A DNA stretch of 64,000 nucleotides. Origin: Photorhabdus heterorhabditis. Its GTDB lineage: Bacteria; Pseudomonadota; Gammaproteobacteria; Enterobacterales; Enterobacteriaceae. Below the pieces are notes generated by a model that saw only the letters and a list, made by a program, of their open reading frames with translations, did not search any database and was not told the DNA's origin. Location: contig NZ_RCWA01000027.1 in assembly GCF_018448905.1 (NCBI RefSeq), positions 1-64,000 on the forward strand, written 5' to 3'. A program made the translations under genes and the position numbers. Shown here piece after piece: positions 36,916 through 47,372 of the stretch. Numbering within the stretch: position 1 is the first letter of the stretch; each line of letters begins with the position of its first letter.

Positions 36916-38030
36916 TTCTGTGTATTACTTTTAAGAATAAGATTATTCTTTGGGATACAGCAGCAAGCTAGAATATAACCATCATTTTTAATTGCGGTGG
37001 CTTTTAAAGGAGAAACCTCTCCTTTCACTAAAGAAATTTTACAGCATCCACATATACCCGCCCGACATGAGTAAGGCACTCTTATTCCTTGTTGTTCCAG
37101 TTGTTCTAAAATGATTTGTTGATTATTACCTGTAAAGGTTTGCCCATTATATTCAATAGTTACAATTTGATTATTTGTTTTTGGTGCATCGATGTTGTCA
37201 ACTTTTTCACTATTGCCATATTTACGGGGATCTTTTTTAGCTAATATAGTTACATTATCCCCGACGCGAATAATACCACTTGAACGGGCAATGAGGTTCT
37301 GACCAAAATCGATATCACCGTTTTCTGCGGTACGGAATGATTGCAAAGTTGCTAAGGGTTCTCCATTTGGATTTTTAATTCCTTTATCAATGCTGACAGT
37401 TGTTAGAATACAGCGGCTACATGGTTTAGGTAAGTCAAAAATAACATCCCCAATCTGGATTGATTGCCAACTGTCTTCTGCAAATGCCTCTGCACCGGTA
37501 ATAACAATATTTGGGCGAAATTGTTCTAATCTAATACTAGCGGGGCAACGTTGTTGTAATAAATGAAATGAAGCCTCATTAATAAGCAAAAATGGATAAC
37601 CATCAGCAAATGATAATGGAACTTCAGGGTGTTTTTTTACCCTGCGAGTTAATTCATGGCTTAACCAGCGTAATTGCACTGGAGTGTCAAAAAAACCACT
37701 TAGCCATTGGTTAATGGCTTCCGGGGCAATGAGTGCTGTAAAATGATTTCCCCATACTTCAGTAGGTTGCTGCTCTGGCTGGAAATCGCTATAGAGCACT
37801 GTGGCATTTTCGCCGTTAGGTGCATGCAGATAAATACCGTTGTTTAAAATAGCAGGAGTGAACAGCAGCATCTGGGGATACTTACGAGCAGTAATAAAAG
37901 TCCCGTCTGGAGTCGTGATCATAAAATTGCGGTCAAATATAAGGCCGCTTTCACGAACTAATGCATGGGAAAGTTGCAAACCACGCATAGACTTTACCGG
38001 GTGAGTGTACAGGCGAGACAAAGTTATCAT
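36906..38030 (-). CDS. ycbX: MOSC and 2Fe-2S ferredoxin domain protein YcbX
   Basis: This molybdenum-cofactor enzyme reduces N-hydroxylated bases such as 6-hydroxylaminopurine, taking electrons from CysJ. An N-terminal beta-barrel ([19 protein letters not shown]) and a MOSC domain with the cofactor Cys in [18 protein letters not shown] come first. A C-terminal plant-type ferredoxin domain has cysteines in [15 protein letters not shown] and in ILACCC. It has 374 residues. It is next to zapC in E. coli; here 3.6 kb intervene. It is divergent from rlmL. Confidence 0.95.
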   Translation of the reverse strand: MITLSRLYTHPVKSMRGLQLSHALVRESGLIFDRNFMITTPDGTFITARKYPQMLLFTPAILNNGIYLHAPNGENATVLYSDFQPEQQPTEVWGNHFTALIAPEAINQWLSGFFDTPVQLRWLSHELTRRVKKHPEVPLSFADGYPFLLINEASFHLLQQRCPASIRLEQFRPNIVITGAEAFAEDSWQSIQIGDVIFDLPKPCSRCILTTVSIDKGIKNPNGEPLATLQSFRTAENGDIDFGQNLIARSSGIIRVGDNVTILAKKDPRKYGNSEKVDNIDAPKTNNQIVTIEYNGQTFTGNNQQIILEQLEQQGIRVPYSCRAGICGCCKISLVKGEVSPLKATAIKNDGYILACCCIPKNNLILKSNTQNRS

Positions 38031-38132
38031 CCATTAATCTCCATGAAACATTTTTTCAGCGTGAGCAACTTTATGACATGTCACCCGGATTAGCTATAAT
38101 GCGTAACAATTTTCTTTTTGGTGATACACAAT

Positions 38133-40250
38133 ATGAACTCTCTGTTTGCCAGTACGGCGCGTGGATTAGAAGAACTTTTAAAGAACGAACTGGAAATGCT
38201 GGGTGCGCAATCATGCAAAATTGTGCAGGGAGGAGTTCATTTTCAAGGTGACGATAGAGTGATGTATAAAAGTCTGATGTGGAGCAGGCTGGCATCACGT
38301 ATTTTGCTACCACTAAACGAATTTAATGTTTATAGCGACTTAGATCTCTATCTTGGGGTTCAGTCTGTTGATTGGAGCCAGATTTTCTCTGTAGACAGCA
38401 CTTTCTCCGTGCATTTCAGTGGCACGAATGAAGAGATTCGGAATACTCAATATGGCGCACTCAAAGTTAAAGATGCCATTGTCGATAGCTTTATTCGTAA
38501 GTTGGATCAGCGTCCAAATGTGGCAAAGCAACAGCCTGATATTCGCATTAATGTTTTCTTGAATAAAGAGAAAGCCAGTGTTGCTCTAGATTTGAGTGGT
38601 GAAGGTTTGCATATTCGTGGTTATCGAGATCTTGCTGGTCAGGCTCCGTTGAAAGAAAACTTGGCCGCAGCGATTATCGTGCGTTCAGGTTGGCAGGTTG
38701 GTACTCCGATGGTCGATCCCATGTGTGGTTCGGGCACGTTATTGATTGAAGCCGCAATGATGGCGGCTGATCGTGCTCCGGGGTTATATCGCAATAACTG
38801 GGGTTTTGCGGCTTGGTTGAAGCATGATAAAGAAATTTGGACTGAGGTAACGGCAGAAGCACAAGTTCGTTTCCGTAAAGGTCTTCAGGAAACAACTGCT
38901 CGTTTCTTTGGTTCTGATATTGATCGCAGAGTGCTGGATATGGCGCGGTCAAATGCCCGCAGAGCAGGGGTTGCACCATTGATAACTTTCCAGCAAGGTG
39001 ATGCCAGCCGTTTGGAAAACCCGTTACCCGAAGGTTCTGCCGGAACCGTATTAAGTAATCCACCATATGGCGAACGTCTGGAAAGTGAGCCAGCATTGAT
39101 TGCATTGCACAGTTTATTTGGACGGGTGATGAGAAGTCGTTTTCCTGGTTGGCGTCTGTCTCTGTTTAGTGCCTCACCTGAATTGTTAAGCTGTCTGCAA
39201 TTACGGGCTGAACGTGAGTTTAAAGCCAAAAATGGTCCACTGGATTGTGTACAGAAAAATTATCAACTATCAGATAAACCGCACTCATCAGAGATAGATA
39301 TAGCGGGAGATTATGCCAATCGCCTTCGCAAAAATGAAAAGAAATTAACTAAATGGGCAAAACAACAAGGGATTGATTGCTATCGTCTGTATGATGCCGA
39401 TTTACCCGAATATAACGTTGCTGTTGACTATTATGCGGATAAAGTGGTGATTCAGGAATATGCTCCACCAAAAAGTGTTGATGCTAATAAGGCGCGTCAG
39501 CGTTTGTTTGATGTTATCAGTGCAACGATGCAGGTTCTTGGGCTTTCATCAAATCAATTAGTGCTCAAGACCCGTCAGCGTCAGAAAGGCAAGAGCCAGT
39601 ATGAAAAGATGGCAGAAAAACAAGAATTCTTTCTGGTAAATGAGTATGACGCAAAATTTTGGGTCAACTTAATTGATTATTTGGACACCGGCCTGTTCCT
39701 TGACCATCGTATTGCCCGGAAAATGTTAGGTGAAATGAGTGAAGGGAAAGATTTTCTGAATCTATTTGCCTATACCGGATCAGCGACTGTGCATGCTGGG
39801 TTAGGAGGTGCTCGTTCAACAACAACGGTAGATATGTCCCGTACTTATCTTGAGTGGGCTGAACGGAATTTACAGGTTAATGAGTTGACAGGTCGTCAGC
39901 ACCGTTTAATTCAGGCTGATTGTCTCGCATGGCTGGCTCAGACCTGCGAACAATTTGATTTGATTTTTATTGATCCGCCAACTTTCTCCAATTCTAAACG
40001 GATGGAAGATACGTTTGATGTACAACGCGACCATATCATGTTGATGAAGCAGCTTAAACGCCTGTTACGTCGTGGTGGAACGTTGATGTTTTCCAATAAT
40101 AAACGCGGTTTTAAAATGGATTTTTCTGAGCTGGAAAAAATTGGCTTGGTGGCAGAAGAAATCACCAGCAAAACCCAGTCGCAGGATTTTGCCCGTAACC
40201 GTCAGATTCATAACTGCTGGCTATTACGTCATGCTGGTGAGGAAAAATAA
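38133..40250 (+). CDS. rlmL: 23S rRNA methyltransferase RlmKL (G2445 and G2069)
   Basis: This bifunctional enzyme makes m2G2445 (N-terminal RlmL half) and m7G2069 (C-terminal RlmK half) in 23S rRNA. A THUMP domain comes first, then [20 protein letters not shown] and the NPPYGERL active site near residue 310. The second methyltransferase has [20 protein letters not shown] and [11 protein letters not shown]. It has 705 residues from ATG 38133, close to the 702 of E. coli. It is followed after 5 bases by uup. Confidence 0.97.
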   Translation: MNSLFASTARGLEELLKNELEMLGAQSCKIVQGGVHFQGDDRVMYKSLMWSRLASRILLPLNEFNVYSDLDLYLGVQSVDWSQIFSVDSTFSVHFSGTNEEIRNTQYGALKVKDAIVDSFIRKLDQRPNVAKQQPDIRINVFLNKEKASVALDLSGEGLHIRGYRDLAGQAPLKENLAAAIIVRSGWQVGTPMVDPMCGSGTLLIEAAMMAADRAPGLYRNNWGFAAWLKHDKEIWTEVTAEAQVRFRKGLQETTARFFGSDIDRRVLDMARSNARRAGVAPLITFQQGDASRLENPLPEGSAGTVLSNPPYGERLESEPALIALHSLFGRVMRSRFPGWRLSLFSASPELLSCLQLRAEREFKAKNGPLDCVQKNYQLSDKPHSSEIDIAGDYANRLRKNEKKLTKWAKQQGIDCYRLYDADLPEYNVAVDYYADKVVIQEYAPPKSVDANKARQRLFDVISATMQVLGLSSNQLVLKTRQRQKGKSQYEKMAEKQEFFLVNEYDAKFWVNLIDYLDTGLFLDHRIARKMLGEMSEGKDFLNLFAYTGSATVHAGLGGARSTTTVDMSRTYLEWAERNLQVNELTGRQHRLIQADCLAWLAQTCEQFDLIFIDPPTFSNSKRMEDTFDVQRDHIMLMKQLKRLLRRGGTLMFSNNKRGFKMDFSELEKIGLVAEEITSKTQSQDFARNRQIHNCWLLRHAGEEK

Positions 40251-40255
40251 TTATT

Positions 40256-42166
40256 ATGTCATTAATCAATTTATCTGGTGCTTGGTTGTCATTCAGTGAT
40301 GCGCCATTACTTGATAATGCAGAATTGCATATAGAAAAAAATGAAAGGGTTTGTCTGGTTGGCCGTAATGGCGCAGGAAAATCCACTTTGTTGCGGGTAT
40401 TAGCAAAAGAACAATCACTGGATGATGGTCAGGTTATTTATGAGCAGGATCTGGTTGTTGCCCGATTACAGCAAGACCCCCCTCGTGACGTGGAAGGGAC
40501 GGTTTTTGATTTTGTCGCCGAAGGTGTTCAGGAGCAAGCCAAATATATTAAAGCGTTCCATCAGGTTTCCCACATAGTGGAGCAGGACCCAAGTGAGAAA
40601 AATCTCAGCCGTCTGGCAGAATTGCAGGAGGTGTTGGATATCCGTGGGTTATGGTCGTTGGACAGCCGTATTAATGACGTATTGAAACAGCTCTCCTTAC
40701 CTGCGGAAGAGAAGCTCTCTTCTCTTTCTGGCGGCTGGTTGCGTAAAGCTGCATTGGGAAGGGCACTGGTCAGTTCACCAAAAGTTTTGTTTCTTGATGA
40801 ACCAACTAACCATCTGGATATTGATACGATTGAGTGGCTGGAAAATTTCTTGAAAGATTTTCAGGGCAGTATTGTTTTCATTTCCCATGATCGTTCATTT
40901 ATTCGCAGTATGGCAACCCGTATTGTTGATTTGGATCGCGGTAAATTGGTTTCATGGCCGGGTAATTACGATGAGTTTCTTGAGGGCAAAGAAGAAGCGC
41001 TGCGTGTGGAAGAAATGCAGAATGCTGAATTTGATCGCAAGCTAGCGCAGGAAGAAGTATGGATTCGCCAGGGGATTAAAGCGCGTCGTACCCGTAATGA
41101 AGGGCGCGTTAGGGCATTGAAAGCATTACGTGTTGAACGTTCTCAACGCCGTGAGGTGATGGGAACAGCCAAAATACAGATGGAAGAAGTAAGCCGTTCC
41201 GGCAAAATTGTGTTCGAGCTGGAAAATGTTAATTATCAGATTGGCAACAGGAAATTAGTCGATAATTTCAGTGCTCAGATTCAGCGTGGCGATAAAATTG
41301 CACTTGTGGGACCAAATGGTTGCGGTAAAACAACTTTATTGAAACTAATGTTAGGTGATCAGCAACCTGATAGTGGCCGAGTTCGTTGTGGTACTAAATT
41401 AGAGATTGCCTATTTTGATCAGCATCGTGCGGCGCTTGATCCTGAAAAAACGGTGATGGACAACTTGGCCGAAGGTAAACAGGAAGTGATGGTAAATGGC
41501 CGTCCCCGTCATGTTTTGGGTTATTTACAAGATTTTCTGTTCCATCCCAAACGGGCAATGACACCGGTTAAAGCGCTTTCTGGTGGTGAAAGGAACCGGT
41601 TGTTACTGGCGCGTCTATTTCTGAAACCCAGTAATTTACTAGTGCTTGATGAGCCAACCAACGACCTGGATGTGGAAACATTGGAGTTGCTGGAGGAGCT
41701 GGTAGATAGTTATAACGGTACTGTATTACTGGTCAGCCATGATCGTCAATTTGTTGATAATTCAGTGACAGAATGTTGGATTTTTGAAGGTAATGGTGTG
41801 ATTAATAACTATGTTGGTGGTTATTATGATGCTCAGCAACAGCGTGAGCAGACTGTATCGTTACGCCAACAAGGTGAAAAAAAACCGCGAACAGAAATCA
41901 AAATAGAGAAAGCTAAGGAGTCACCAAAGCGTTCAGGTAATAAAATGAGTTATCATTTGTTACGTGAACTAGAACAACTTCCGTCATTGCTGGAGAAATT
42001 GGAAGAAGAGATTGAGCAATTACAATCTCAAGTGAGTGATACTGAATTTTTTAATCAACCTCATGTAGTGACTCAAAAAGTACTAACTGAACTGTCTGAG
42101 AAAGAGCAAGCATTAGAAACTGCTTTTGAGCGCTGGCAGGAATTGGAAACATTGAAAAACGGTTGA
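40256..42166 (+). CDS. uup: ABC-F ATPase Uup
   Basis: This soluble ABC-F protein has two nucleotide-binding domains in one chain and no membrane part. The first has GRNGAGKST and LSGGWLRKAALGRAL, and the second GPNGCGKTT and LSGGERNRLLLARL, with the linker KALRVERSQRREVMG between them. The C-terminal coiled coil (about residues 560-636) is the DNA-binding tail of Uup. Uup suppresses precise transposon excision and acts on ribosomes or branched DNA. It has 636 residues and lies in an operon with rlmL. Confidence 0.96.
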   Translation: MSLINLSGAWLSFSDAPLLDNAELHIEKNERVCLVGRNGAGKSTLLRVLAKEQSLDDGQVIYEQDLVVARLQQDPPRDVEGTVFDFVAEGVQEQAKYIKAFHQVSHIVEQDPSEKNLSRLAELQEVLDIRGLWSLDSRINDVLKQLSLPAEEKLSSLSGGWLRKAALGRALVSSPKVLFLDEPTNHLDIDTIEWLENFLKDFQGSIVFISHDRSFIRSMATRIVDLDRGKLVSWPGNYDEFLEGKEEALRVEEMQNAEFDRKLAQEEVWIRQGIKARRTRNEGRVRALKALRVERSQRREVMGTAKIQMEEVSRSGKIVFELENVNYQIGNRKLVDNFSAQIQRGDKIALVGPNGCGKTTLLKLMLGDQQPDSGRVRCGTKLEIAYFDQHRAALDPEKTVMDNLAEGKQEVMVNGRPRHVLGYLQDFLFHPKRAMTPVKALSGGERNRLLLARLFLKPSNLLVLDEPTNDLDVETLELLEELVDSYNGTVLLVSHDRQFVDNSVTECWIFEGNGVINNYVGGYYDAQQQREQTVSLRQQGEKKPRTEIKIEKAKESPKRSGNKMSYHLLRELEQLPSLLEKLEEEIEQLQSQVSDTEFFNQPHVVTQKVLTELSEKEQALETAFERWQELETLKNG

Positions 42167-42256
42167 TAGTCATCATTATTTACAGAATCATGTCGTGGGA
42201 TTCCTCTAAGTGTGATTCTGTGAATATTTCCGATTTCCCCTGATAGGAGAAAAACC

Positions 42257-43504
42257 TTGTGTTCCAATAACCATCATAATGAAATGGTATTGTGTCCTCA
42301 ATGTGACTTGCTGGTGGCACTACCCGAATGGGAGCAAGGAACGAAGGCGGTTTGTCCTCGTTGTAAAACGATATTAATCGCATGGTGGAAGGAGCCTAAA
42401 CACCAACCAACAGGTTATGCAATCAGCGCATTATTCATGCTATTAATTGCTTGTCTGTTTCCGCTTGTCAGCATGAGTGTGACAGGAATTGACAGCGAAA
42501 TTACTTTATCTCAAATCCCACAGACGATGTTCAATGAAGATTATGCCAGCATAGGAATCTTCTTCCTGTTTTGTGTTCAACTGGTACCTACATTTTGTAT
42601 GATAGCGATTATCTTGCTGTGCCAGGACGTTGCTATGTCTCAGAAAATAAGGATCTGGCTGGCCAGAATTCTGTTTCAGATGAAAAACTGGTGTATGGTT
42701 GAAATTTTTCTGGTAGGAGTATTAGTCAGCTTCGTCAAATTGATAGCTTATGGTGATATCGGGTTGGGTTTGAGTTTTTTGCCATATTGTCTGTTCTGTT
42801 TGCTTCAGGTAAGAGCGTTTCAGTGCTTGGATCGTCATTGGTTATGGAACCAGATTGGGGCTGCGCCTAAGGTAGATATATCGTTGCAGGCAGGGAAGTC
42901 AGGTTTGGTACAGGGGGTGCGGCTATGTCAGTGTTGTACAGCTATTTTACCGGTAGACCAGCTGATATGTTCACGTTGCCATACTCGTGGACATGCTCGT
43001 CGACGTAACAGCTTGCAATGGACAATGGCGCTGCTAGTTACTGCTTTAATGCTTTATATTCCCGCGAATGTCTTGCCAATGATGGTGACAGAATCGCTTG
43101 GAAATCAGAGTGATTCCACTATCATGGCTGGGGTGATATTACTGTGGAGTATAGGTTCATATCCTGTAGCTTTAGTCATTTTTATTGCCAGTATTATGGT
43201 GCCATCACTGAAAATGTTGGCAATTGGTTGGTTGTGTTGGGATGCTAAAGGCCACGGTAAGCGCGATTCCGCTCGAATGCATTTTATTTATGAAATTGTG
43301 GAATTTGTCGGACGCTGGTCAATGATTGATGTATTTGTTATCGCAATATTGTCATCATTGGTGCGTATGGGAAAACTGATGAGTATTTACCCTGCTATGG
43401 GGGCGATTATTTTTTCTTTAGTTGTGATCCTTACTATGTTTGCGGCAATGACATTTGATCCGCGTTTAATTTGGGATAGAGCCAACGTTAAACATTCGTT
43501 ATAA
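42257..43504 (+). CDS. pqiA: PqiA inner-membrane protein (zinc ribbon, LetA-like)
   Basis: PqiA is the integral membrane part of the PqiABC lipid-transport bridge. The start is TTG 42257: AGGAGA lies just upstream and the protein then begins MCSNNHHNE, matching the E. coli start MCEHHH. Two zinc-ribbon units (CPQC with CPRC, and CQCC with CSRC) alternate with two four-helix membrane blocks. It has 415 residues. pqiB follows after 20 bases. Confidence 0.94.
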   Translation: MCSNNHHNEMVLCPQCDLLVALPEWEQGTKAVCPRCKTILIAWWKEPKHQPTGYAISALFMLLIACLFPLVSMSVTGIDSEITLSQIPQTMFNEDYASIGIFFLFCVQLVPTFCMIAIILLCQDVAMSQKIRIWLARILFQMKNWCMVEIFLVGVLVSFVKLIAYGDIGLGLSFLPYCLFCLLQVRAFQCLDRHWLWNQIGAAPKVDISLQAGKSGLVQGVRLCQCCTAILPVDQLICSRCHTRGHARRRNSLQWTMALLVTALMLYIPANVLPMMVTESLGNQSDSTIMAGVILLWSIGSYPVALVIFIASIMVPSLKMLAIGWLCWDAKGHGKRDSARMHFIYEIVEFVGRWSMIDVFVIAILSSLVRMGKLMSIYPAMGAIIFSLVVILTMFAAMTFDPRLIWDRANVKHSL

Positions 43505-43524
43505 GGCAATGAAGGAGTGTCAAG

Positions 43525-45174
43525 GTGACGGATAAAGTTGAAGACCAGAGTCAGGCTAAAATCGACAAAATTAAAAGTTGGTCACCAGTCTGGATTGTGC
43601 CGATTGTGACAGTGCTTATTGGTGCTTGGGTATTGTTTTACCATTTTAGCCACCAAGGACCGGAAGTAACGTTGATTACCTCCAACGCAGAAGGGATTGA
43701 AGCCGGCAAAACTAAAATTAAAAGCCGCAGCGTGGACATTGGTGTGGTTGAGAGGGTTATGCTAAGTGATAACCTTAGCCAGGTTATTATCAAGGCTCGT
43801 TTGCATGATGGAATGGAAAACCTATTGCGTAGTGACAGCGCTTTTTGGGTAGTGAAACCGCAGATTGGTCGTGATGGAATATCTGGTCTTGGTACTCTCC
43901 TCTCTGGAGCTTTTATTGAGCTTCAACCGGGCACACTTGGCGATGAAGAAGATAAATTTTATTTGCTGGCCTCACCTCCATTGGCCTCACCTGATGCAAA
44001 AGGTATCCGTGTAATCTTGAGCAGTGATAAAGCGGGTCAACTCAATCCGGGTGATCCGGTGCTGTTTCGTGGCTATCGAGTTGGCTCTGTTGAAACCGGT
44101 GAATTTGAACCGAAATCCCACTTGATGCGTTATCAATTGTTTATTAATGCACCTTATGATGGCTTATTGACAACTAATGTTCGTTTCTGGAAAGACAGTG
44201 GTATCACTGTTGATCTGTCTTCTCAGGGGGTGCGCGTTGAAATGGCTTCATTATCAACACTGTTTGGTGGTGGTGTCAGCTTTGATGTACCTAAAGGCTG
44301 GGAATTGGGCGAGCCAGTTAAAGAAAAAATTACTTACAAACTCTTCGATAACCAAAAAAGTATTCAGGATTCTTTATATACCGAACATAAAGATTATCTG
44401 TTGCTCTTTTCTGATTCAGTCCGTGGATTACAGCCGGGGGCGCCAGTAGAGTTCCGTGGCATTCGCATGGGGACTGTGGCAAAAGTGCCATTCTATTCAG
44501 AGGAGATGAAACAGCGATTAGATAATGATTTTCGCATTCCGGTCCTTATCTCTATTGAACCAGGACGCTTTGAAAAAGAGCTGGGTGAAGGATTTGATGT
44601 TGAGAAAGAGCTAAATAGTATAACTAAACGTGGCCTGCGTGCTTCGCTTAAATCAGGAAACTTGCTGACTGGAGCGTTATTTATTGATTTGGATTTCTAC
44701 CCGAATGAAAAAGGGTGGACTGGTCCGCATGAAATTTCCGGTTATCAATTATTACCAACAATCAGTGGTGGTCTTGCTCAAATTCAACATAAGGTCATTT
44801 CAGCGCTGGACAAAATTAATAGCATGCCAGTTGAGCCAATGTTTAATCAGGCTACCCGAACGCTGGAAGAAAGTCAGAAAGCAATTAGAAAAGCGCAGCA
44901 AGCCCTTGATGAATTAAATAAGGTACTGGCTAATTCTGAAACCAAAGATCTGCCAAAAGATATACAGAAAACATTGCAGGAATTTAACCGCAGTATGCAA
45001 GGTTTTCAGCCGGGTTCACCCGTTTATAACAAGATGTTAGATAATATGCAGCGACTGGATCAAGTATTGAGTGAGTTGCGGCCTGTTTTGAGAACACTAA
45101 ATAATAAGAGCAACGCGTTAGTTTTTGAAGCTAAGCCAATTGACGATCCTGAACCGAAGAAGGCTAAAAAATGA
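43525..45174 (+). CDS. pqiB: PqiB MCE-domain transport protein
   Basis: PqiB is anchored in the inner membrane by one helix (WIVPIVTVLIGAWVLFYHF) and reaches through the periplasm as a hexameric tube. Three MCE domains are visible, each starting with a G-x-x-V-x-x-x-G-x-x-x-G-type repeat (for example NPGDPVLFRGYRVGSVETG and LQPGAPVEFRGIRMGTVAK). A long coiled coil from about residue 430 forms the needle. It has 549 residues and a GTG start with AAGGAG upstream. Its stop overlaps the pqiC start (ATGA). Confidence 0.95.
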   Translation: MTDKVEDQSQAKIDKIKSWSPVWIVPIVTVLIGAWVLFYHFSHQGPEVTLITSNAEGIEAGKTKIKSRSVDIGVVERVMLSDNLSQVIIKARLHDGMENLLRSDSAFWVVKPQIGRDGISGLGTLLSGAFIELQPGTLGDEEDKFYLLASPPLASPDAKGIRVILSSDKAGQLNPGDPVLFRGYRVGSVETGEFEPKSHLMRYQLFINAPYDGLLTTNVRFWKDSGITVDLSSQGVRVEMASLSTLFGGGVSFDVPKGWELGEPVKEKITYKLFDNQKSIQDSLYTEHKDYLLLFSDSVRGLQPGAPVEFRGIRMGTVAKVPFYSEEMKQRLDNDFRIPVLISIEPGRFEKELGEGFDVEKELNSITKRGLRASLKSGNLLTGALFIDLDFYPNEKGWTGPHEISGYQLLPTISGGLAQIQHKVISALDKINSMPVEPMFNQATRTLEESQKAIRKAQQALDELNKVLANSETKDLPKDIQKTLQEFNRSMQGFQPGSPVYNKMLDNMQRLDQVLSELRPVLRTLNNKSNALVFEAKPIDDPEPKKAKK

Positions 45175-45734
45175 TGAAAAGATGGGCGTTAATTTTAGTG
45201 ATTTTTATTTCGGCTTGTAGCAATCAGCCGGAAAAAACTTATTACCAATTGCCGGTAGTAGCAATCGCACCACAGAATAGTGCTGTTATACAGCATGATC
45301 ACCAGTTGTGGGTACAACGAGTTATACTGTCCGATTATCTGGCATCCTCCGGTGTGGTATATCAAAGCAGTGATGTTAGTTATGTCAGTGCGGTGAATCA
45401 TTTGTGGGCAGGCCCGCTGGAGCAGCAGCTACAGCAAGTGCTGGTAGCTGAATTAACTATGGCATTACCCCAGCGTTTGGTTTCTGCCCAACCATTGGTT
45501 AGTAAACCGGAGACTTTAGATGTGATAATCACTGGTTTTCATGGCCGTTATGACGGTAAGGTGATTTTACAAGGTTATTGGACTTTAACCCGTCAGGGGC
45601 GTGTCGTTAAATGGCCTTTTAATCTAGAGCTGAAACAGGAAGAAGATGGTTACGATGATTTAGTTCGCACACTGGCAAAAGGATGGAGTCAGTTGGCACA
45701 AGCTATTGCCAGTCAATTAGCTTCCCAGACATAA
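45171..45734 (+). CDS. pqiC: PqiC outer-membrane lipoprotein
   Basis: The signal peptide ALILVIFISACS ends in a lipobox with Cys, followed by Ser at +2, so outer-membrane sorting is expected. The 187-residue protein matches PqiC (DUF330/ABC-type transport auxiliary), which docks on the PqiB needle tip. Markers are YYQLPVV and VQRVILSDYLASSGVVYQ. It overlaps pqiB by four bases, so translation is coupled. A hairpin follows at 45744. Confidence 0.93.
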   Translation: MMKRWALILVIFISACSNQPEKTYYQLPVVAIAPQNSAVIQHDHQLWVQRVILSDYLASSGVVYQSSDVSYVSAVNHLWAGPLEQQLQQVLVAELTMALPQRLVSAQPLVSKPETLDVIITGFHGRYDGKVILQGYWTLTRQGRVVKWPFNLELKQEEDGYDDLVRTLAKGWSQLAQAIASQLASQT

Positions 45735-45743
45735 CCTTTGTCA

Positions 45744-45777
45744 TTCTCCGATCGTAAAGCCCTTTATGCTCGGAGAA
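45744..45777 (+). terminator. possible terminator after pqiC
   Basis: TTCTCCGA (45744-45751) and TCGGAGAA (45770-45777) form an 8-base stem shortly after the pqiC stop. No T-run follows, so termination may be weak. Confidence 0.4.
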
Positions 45778-45980
45778 GATAAATATTATCAGCAATATAA
45801 AAATTTCTCTTTATTATTAGCCTGTTATCGATTTTTTTGTGCGGATTATAACAAATATTACATTAATATGAATTTCTTGACTTGATTTTCAAAACTTATA
45901 GGGGTATTTCTAAATTGTGGTTGGATGAAGGACAACCACTGTTTTCTTTCTACTGATATAGCTTATGAGGTAAGTAAAGC

Positions 45981-46148
45981 ATGAAGAGACAGAAACGGGA
46001 TCGTTTAGCACGTGCGTTATCGAAAGGGTATCATGCAGGCATTTTAGGACGTCCAAGGGAGCATTGCCCCTATTATTCATTAGATGCCCGTTCTCATTGG
46101 TTAGGAGGATGGCGACAGGCGATGGAAGATAGAGCGACAATGGCTTAG
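45981..46148 (+). CDS. rmf: ribosome modulation factor
   Basis: This 55-residue basic protein dimerises 70S ribosomes into inactive 100S particles in stationary phase. The sequence begins MKRQKRDRLARALSKGYHAG and has the conserved CPY and SHWLGGWRQAMEDR, clearly Rmf. GAGGTAA lies eight bases before ATG 45981. Its position between pqiC and fabA is the same as in E. coli. E. coli rmf is induced by ppGpp and cAMP-CRP; no site was identified here. Confidence 0.96.
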   Translation: MKRQKRDRLARALSKGYHAGILGRPREHCPYYSLDARSHWLGGWRQAMEDRATMA

Positions 46149-46605
46149 TCTGGCAAACTGAGGCCACAGTTAAGTAAGCAAAACCTCTTCTTTTTATCAA
46201 TGTTATACTAGCCTAAATTTGATCTGACAGTGACTGATTGTTTATACATAATACAGATATCTGTCAGATTAAATCTTATTGATATTCTTTCTGCTTAGAT
46301 TTCTCTTTGACTGTGACTAAAATAAAAATGCCCGTATCGCATAAAATAAATTTTTCCTGGCGCTAATGGGTTTGCCAATATCTATTTATTAAAGCATCGT
46401 GTATTGAATGTCTTGATTGCACTGTGTAATAAACCAGTAAGCATGAGCAATGTCAGGGTTCAGATTTTTTAATGTTATTGTGTGCCTTATGAGATTTTAT
46501 TTGCGAATTCGATAAGATGTGAATCAATGGCCGCCAGTGATACATCCTATTTAACCATATTCTATGGCGGCCATTAAGTAATCTATTTACGAGGGATGAC
46601 GTAAT
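46149..46605. other. spacer with long inverted repeat
   Basis: No gene-like frame is present. An 11-base perfect inverted repeat AATGGCCGCCA (46526-46536) and TGGCGGCCATT (46565-46575) lies directly after the stop of the minus-strand secreted protein gene. It may terminate that transcript, although no T-run follows on the minus strand. Confidence 0.5.
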
Positions 46606-46944
46606 TCAGTAATGGCAGTAAGCTGGGTTTGATAAACATTCATGATGTAATTCAACCCAAAAGAGGCGGCTATATTCCTCAATCCCAGCGATTGATATGG
46701 TTACAACTTCATGACTTGTATAGGCGGTTTGAAGCAATGATAATAACGTCGACCCACCATTAATAGTACATACCCACCTAAATCCTTGTGAGTGAGTAGG
46801 TGTCGCTATTTTTCCATAGCAATCTCCATTAGTATTAGGTGCTTTTAGCATTTCGACGGTACCGTCAACCCTATCTAGTTTTGCGATAGCAGTTGGTGTA
46901 AGAGTCAACGCTACGATTATAAGCGCTATTTTTCTGATGTTCAT
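46606..46944 (-). CDS. small secreted protein, possibly AB5 B-subunit-like
   Basis: A signal peptide (RKIALIIVALTLTPTAIA) precedes about 90 mature residues with four cysteines. The pattern GDCYGKIA ... RWVCTINGGSTLLSLLQTAY ... VVTISIAG ... HHECLSNPAYC recalls the B subunits of the subtilase/Plt toxin group: a Cys pair, a central helix of the form SxxSLLxxA, a V-x-I strand, and a C-terminal Cys-rich end. Those subunits are OB folds of about 110-120 residues. The resemblance is by eye and weak, and no A subunit lies next to it. It could be an unrelated secreted protein. It is an accessory insertion between rmf and fabA. Confidence 0.55.
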   Translation of the reverse strand: MNIRKIALIIVALTLTPTAIAKLDRVDGTVEMLKAPNTNGDCYGKIATPTHSQGFRWVCTINGGSTLLSLLQTAYTSHEVVTISIAGIEEYSRLFWVELHHECLSNPAYCHY

Positions 46945-47372
46945 ATAAATTACCCTTGGTTGTGTTTGTTAATAATAATTATAAATCGTAAATTTTATTA
47001 ATATTTATACCTGTTATCAGTATGCTCTTGTGAGCTTATCTGATATGCCAAGTCAATTTGAGCATAGCACAATTTGTCAATTGCATGCTAATTAGCCAGC
47101 GATAAACCAAGTGCTTACTATTGCAGGTTGCTCAGGTGTGGTTTTGTGTTATTTCTAGCCGAGGTGGGCTTGATTTGATTTTTTTGTTCTATGTGGATCT
47201 CAGAGTTTCATGCTCTGAAATATAGCCGGAATTGCCTTTGAGTGAGCAAAAATAACACCAAGTATTTTTTCAAGATTACTGTGTCACGTGACGTCGAGCT
47301 TTTACTGTTTTACTGAAGTAGGTGAAAAGCAATTAGCTAGTCACCTTTCTTTTTGATATCACTGATTATGTG
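46945..47372. other. spacer between secreted-protein gene and fabA
   Basis: These 428 bases contain no gene-like frame. A short palindrome GTCACGTGAC lies at 47283-47292. The promoter of the minus-strand secreted protein must lie in the left part. A hairpin AGGTGA ... TCACCT near 47320-47346 could end the fabA transcript but lacks a T-run on the minus strand. Confidence 0.3.

Noticed and set aside
47283-47292. Palindrome GTCACGTGAC as a regulatory site
   Set aside because: Ten-base palindromes are expected by chance in 64 kb, and it is not positioned at a promoter I can identify.
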